In this document: one piece after another, positions 7,441 to 8,702 of the stretch
Layout of the letters: each line of letters opens with the position of its first letter
Numbering within the stretch: position 1 is the first letter of the stretch
Made by a program: the position numbers and the translations under genes
The notes under the pieces: model-generated
What the model saw: the letters and a program-made list of their open reading frames with translations, nothing else
The model's database searches: none
What the model was told of the DNA's origin: nothing
NCBI GenBank assembly: GCA_035628595.1
Contig: DASPJN010000215.1
Location: 1 to 8,702 of the forward strand
DNA from: Chryseosolibacter sp035628595
GTDB taxonomy: Bacteria; Bacteroidota; Bacteroidia; Cytophagales; Cyclobacteriaceae
DNA: 8,702 nucleotides
Direction: 5' to 3'

Positions 7441-7620
7441 TGCATCCGGCAATACAAATACCCAGATCCAGATACACCAAACGCCCGGTCCGAGCTCGCC
7501 CTGCGTCAGGGATTGATGCGGAAAGCCCGAAGCGGGTCGGCTTGTGCACGGCCGGACTTGCAGCGAAAGCCCGGCCCCGATAAGGGTAAAGCCGTGCGCA
7601 TTTGGGATATCGGGGGGCGC
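7441..7620 (+). ncRNA. GC-rich, repeat-structured intergenic element; possible structured RNA or dispersed repeat
   Basis: This block fills most of the 398-base gene-free stretch between the small gene and rpsA. In 7501-7580, 54 of 80 bases are G or C, against 22 of 60 in 7381-7440. Structure visible by eye: CCCTG-CGT-CAGGG (7499-7511); GCCCG-AAG-CGGGT (7525-7537, last pair G-U); GGCCGG (7550-7555) with CCGGCC (7571-7576); and a longer helix of 7543-7552 with 7591-7600, ten pairs including one G-U. Some of these exclude one another. A near-direct repeat, GCGGAAAGCCCG (7518-7529) and GCGAAAGCCCG (7563-7573), lies inside. From memory, GGGATTGA.GCGG and GCGAAAGCCCG text recurs in intergenic regions of many Bacteroidota, which suggests a known but poorly understood element. 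Strand is a guess. The frames open through it look like GC-driven artefacts. Confidence 0.42.
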
Positions 7621-7661
7621 CATAATCCCTTTCAAACCCAACTTCCCCAAAATCAAATTTC

Positions 7662-7680
7662 TTTGTACCTTTGCAGCCCT
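7662..7680 (+). promoter_or_regulatory. rpsA promoter (-7 element TACCTTTG)
   Basis: TACCTTTG at 7666-7673 is a perfect match to the Bacteroidota -7 consensus TAnnTTTG and is followed by CAGCCC, a typical start-site context. Transcription probably begins around 7677-7682. No exact TTTG lies at the usual -33 distance; the region there reads CCCAACTTCC. The element is about 109 bases ahead of the rpsA ATG, giving an unusually long leader for this phylum. Confidence 0.6.
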
Positions 7681-7717
7681 GCTCTAACGAACAGGGGTCT
7701 TTTCGGGTGAAAAGGCC
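7677..7717 (+). promoter_or_regulatory. rpsA leader with two hairpins that share a base
   Basis: Right at the expected transcript start, CCCTG (7677-7681) can pair with CAGGG (7692-7696). The next hairpin is stronger: 7696-7704 pairs with 7709-7717 in nine base pairs (one G-U) around a GGGT loop, with core CTTTTC-GGGT-GAAAAG. Base 7696 belongs to both stems, so full pairing of one opens the end of the other. Such a leader could serve RNA stability or feedback by S1 on its own mRNA. The latter is known for rpsA in E. coli but is only an analogy here. About 64 less structured bases follow before the ATG. Confidence 0.45.
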
Positions 7718-7781
7718 ATTATTTAACCAAATTTGCAGGAAGTTGCCCGTTTTCTGCATGTATCAGGGCGCTAATTTATTT

Positions 7782-8702
7782 ATGGCAAAAGCAACATCAG
7801 GACCTTCTTCAAGAGGTCCAAAAAAGCCAGCAGGACCAGCAGGTGCTGCACCAACAAGCAAATCGAAAGGATCGAAAGCCGCAGATGCTGATGATGAAGA
7901 TCCGATCGAAGCAGCAAAAAGACGTAAGCGTGAAGAAGAAGAGATCACTACCGAAGCAATTCCGGTAACTGAACTTCGTAAGTCACTTTACACACAACAG
8001 GTTCCAGGACAGTTCGACTGGGAAGCGTTTGAAAGCAAAGGCTTTGGAGAAGGTTACTCTAAAGACAAGCGTGAAGAAATGAACAAGATGTACTCCGGTA
8101 CTGTAACAACTGTCGACACTGGCGAAGTTGTATCTGGTATTGTAGTAGGTATCAACGACCGCGATGTGATCCTGAACATCGGATTTAAATCTGACGGTCT
8201 TGTGCCATTGGCTGAATTCAAAGACATGCAGAACCTGAAAATCGGTGATGTTGTCGATCTTTTCATTGAAGAGAGAGAAGATGCAATGGGTCAGCTCATC
8301 CTTAGCCGCAGAAAAGCGAAGCTTGTTAAAGGCTGGGAATATGTGCAGAAGGCGCTTGACAAAGATGAAGTTGTTGAAGGTTTTGTGAAACGCAGAACAA
8401 AAGGTGGTCTTATCGTTGACGTATTTGGAATCGAAGCTTTCTTGCCAGGTTCTCAGATCGACGTGAAGCCTATCCGCGACTTCGATATCTATGTTAATAA
8501 AACAATTGAAGTGAAGATCGTGAAGATCAACTACACGAACGATAACGTAGTTGTTTCTCACAAAGTCCTCATCGAGAAAGATCTCGAGCAACAGAAGGCA
8601 GCTATCCTTACTAACCTTGAGAAAGGCCAGGTATTGGAAGGTGTTATCAAGAACATGACAAACTTCGGTGTGTTCATCGATCTTGGTGGTGTTGACGGAC
8701 TT
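7782..8702 (+). CDS. rpsA: 30S ribosomal protein S1 (N-terminal 307 residues, runs off the window)
   Basis: S1 binds mRNA on the small ribosomal subunit and helps translation start, which matters in Bacteroidota because Shine-Dalgarno sequences are rare. The first 60 or so residues are a low-complexity tail rich in Ala, Pro, Gly and Lys, followed by acidic and basic runs (DADDEDPIEAAKRRKREEEE), as in other Bacteroidota S1 proteins. S1 repeats follow: the first at about 113-177 (GEVVSGIVVGINDRDVILNIGFKSDG); a second at about 195-264 (DEVVEGFVKRRTKGGLIVDVFGIEAFLPGSQ); and a third beginning at about 282 (GQVLEGVIKNMTNFGVFIDLGGVDG), cut at 8702. The ATG at 7782 gives MAKATSG. An in-frame ATG at 7758 would add eight residues and is less likely. 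Codon choice is biased, as expected for a highly expressed gene. The open frame on the opposite strand (7983-8591) is a shadow. Confidence 0.96.
   Translation, partial: MAKATSGPSSRGPKKPAGPAGAAPTSKSKGSKAADADDEDPIEAAKRRKREEEEITTEAIPVTELRKSLYTQQVPGQFDWEAFESKGFGEGYSKDKREEMNKMYSGTVTTVDTGEVVSGIVVGINDRDVILNIGFKSDGLVPLAEFKDMQNLKIGDVVDLFIEEREDAMGQLILSRRKAKLVKGWEYVQKALDKDEVVEGFVKRRTKGGLIVDVFGIEAFLPGSQIDVKPIRDFDIYVNKTIEVKIVKINYTNDNVVVSHKVLIEKDLEQQKAAILTNLEKGQVLEGVIKNMTNFGVFIDLGGVDGL

Noticed and set aside
7499..7600. CRISPR-like array suggested by the repeated GCG(G)AAAGCCCG text
   Set aside because: Only two imperfect copies exist, they are short, and there is no regular repeat-spacer pattern or cas gene.
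7415..7759. Open frames on both strands across the GC-rich block (114, 78 and 91 codons)
   Set aside because: They overlap each other in several frames, their translations have no recognisable motif, and their length is explained by few stop codons in GC-rich sequence. They also cover the rpsA promoter and leader.
7983..8591. Long 202-codon open frame on the minus strand
   Set aside because: It lies wholly inside the rpsA coding region, which has clear S1 domains, and its translation is rich in Phe, Val and His as expected of an antisense shadow.

Overview
The window looks like a chromosomal segment from a member of the Bacteroidota, most likely of the Cytophagales type. The evidence is a Bacteroidota-style ribosomal protein S1 with a long low-complexity N-terminus, a TAnnTTTG-type promoter element (TACCTTTG) ahead of it, a general lack of Shine-Dalgarno sequences, a Pif1-like helicase with a C-terminal HTH_40-type domain, and a lipoprotein whose mature end begins Cys-Asn-Asp-Asp-Asp. 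The genus assignment is inference only.

Layout. Bases 1-2359 hold a short AT-rich upstream region and a large Pif1/RecD-like DNA helicase on the + strand. A small secreted OmpA-domain protein follows on the + strand (2458-2868). It runs tail to tail into a Ycf48-like beta-propeller lipoprotein on the - strand (3797-2865), and the two stop codons share four bases. An AraC-family regulator (4768-3860, - strand) lies just upstream of the lipoprotein gene in the same direction. It is divergent from a two-gene + strand operon: a MacB/LolD-class ABC ATPase (4987-5679) overlapping by ATGA a TolC-family outer-membrane channel (5676-7040). The operon ends in two consecutive hairpins. A 66-residue unrecognised protein is encoded on the - strand (7383-7183). 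A roughly 400-base gene-free stretch follows. It contains a GC-rich block full of inverted and direct repeats (about 7441-7620), a clear promoter and a hairpin-rich leader. The rpsA gene starts at 7782 and leaves the window at 8702 after 307 codons.

How the genes relate. The ATPase and TolC protein should be parts of a tripartite efflux or export pump, but the permease and periplasmic adaptor that normally sit between them are absent here. The AraC regulator is placed to control this operon from the 218-base divergent region. The OmpA-domain protein, lipoprotein and TolC channel are all envelope proteins. The helicase and rpsA are housekeeping genes with no evident link to the others.

I found no convincing new multi-gene system. 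The two things most worth a second look are the GC-rich, repeat-structured block upstream of the rpsA promoter, which looks like a structured RNA or dispersed element, and the reduced ABC-TolC operon.
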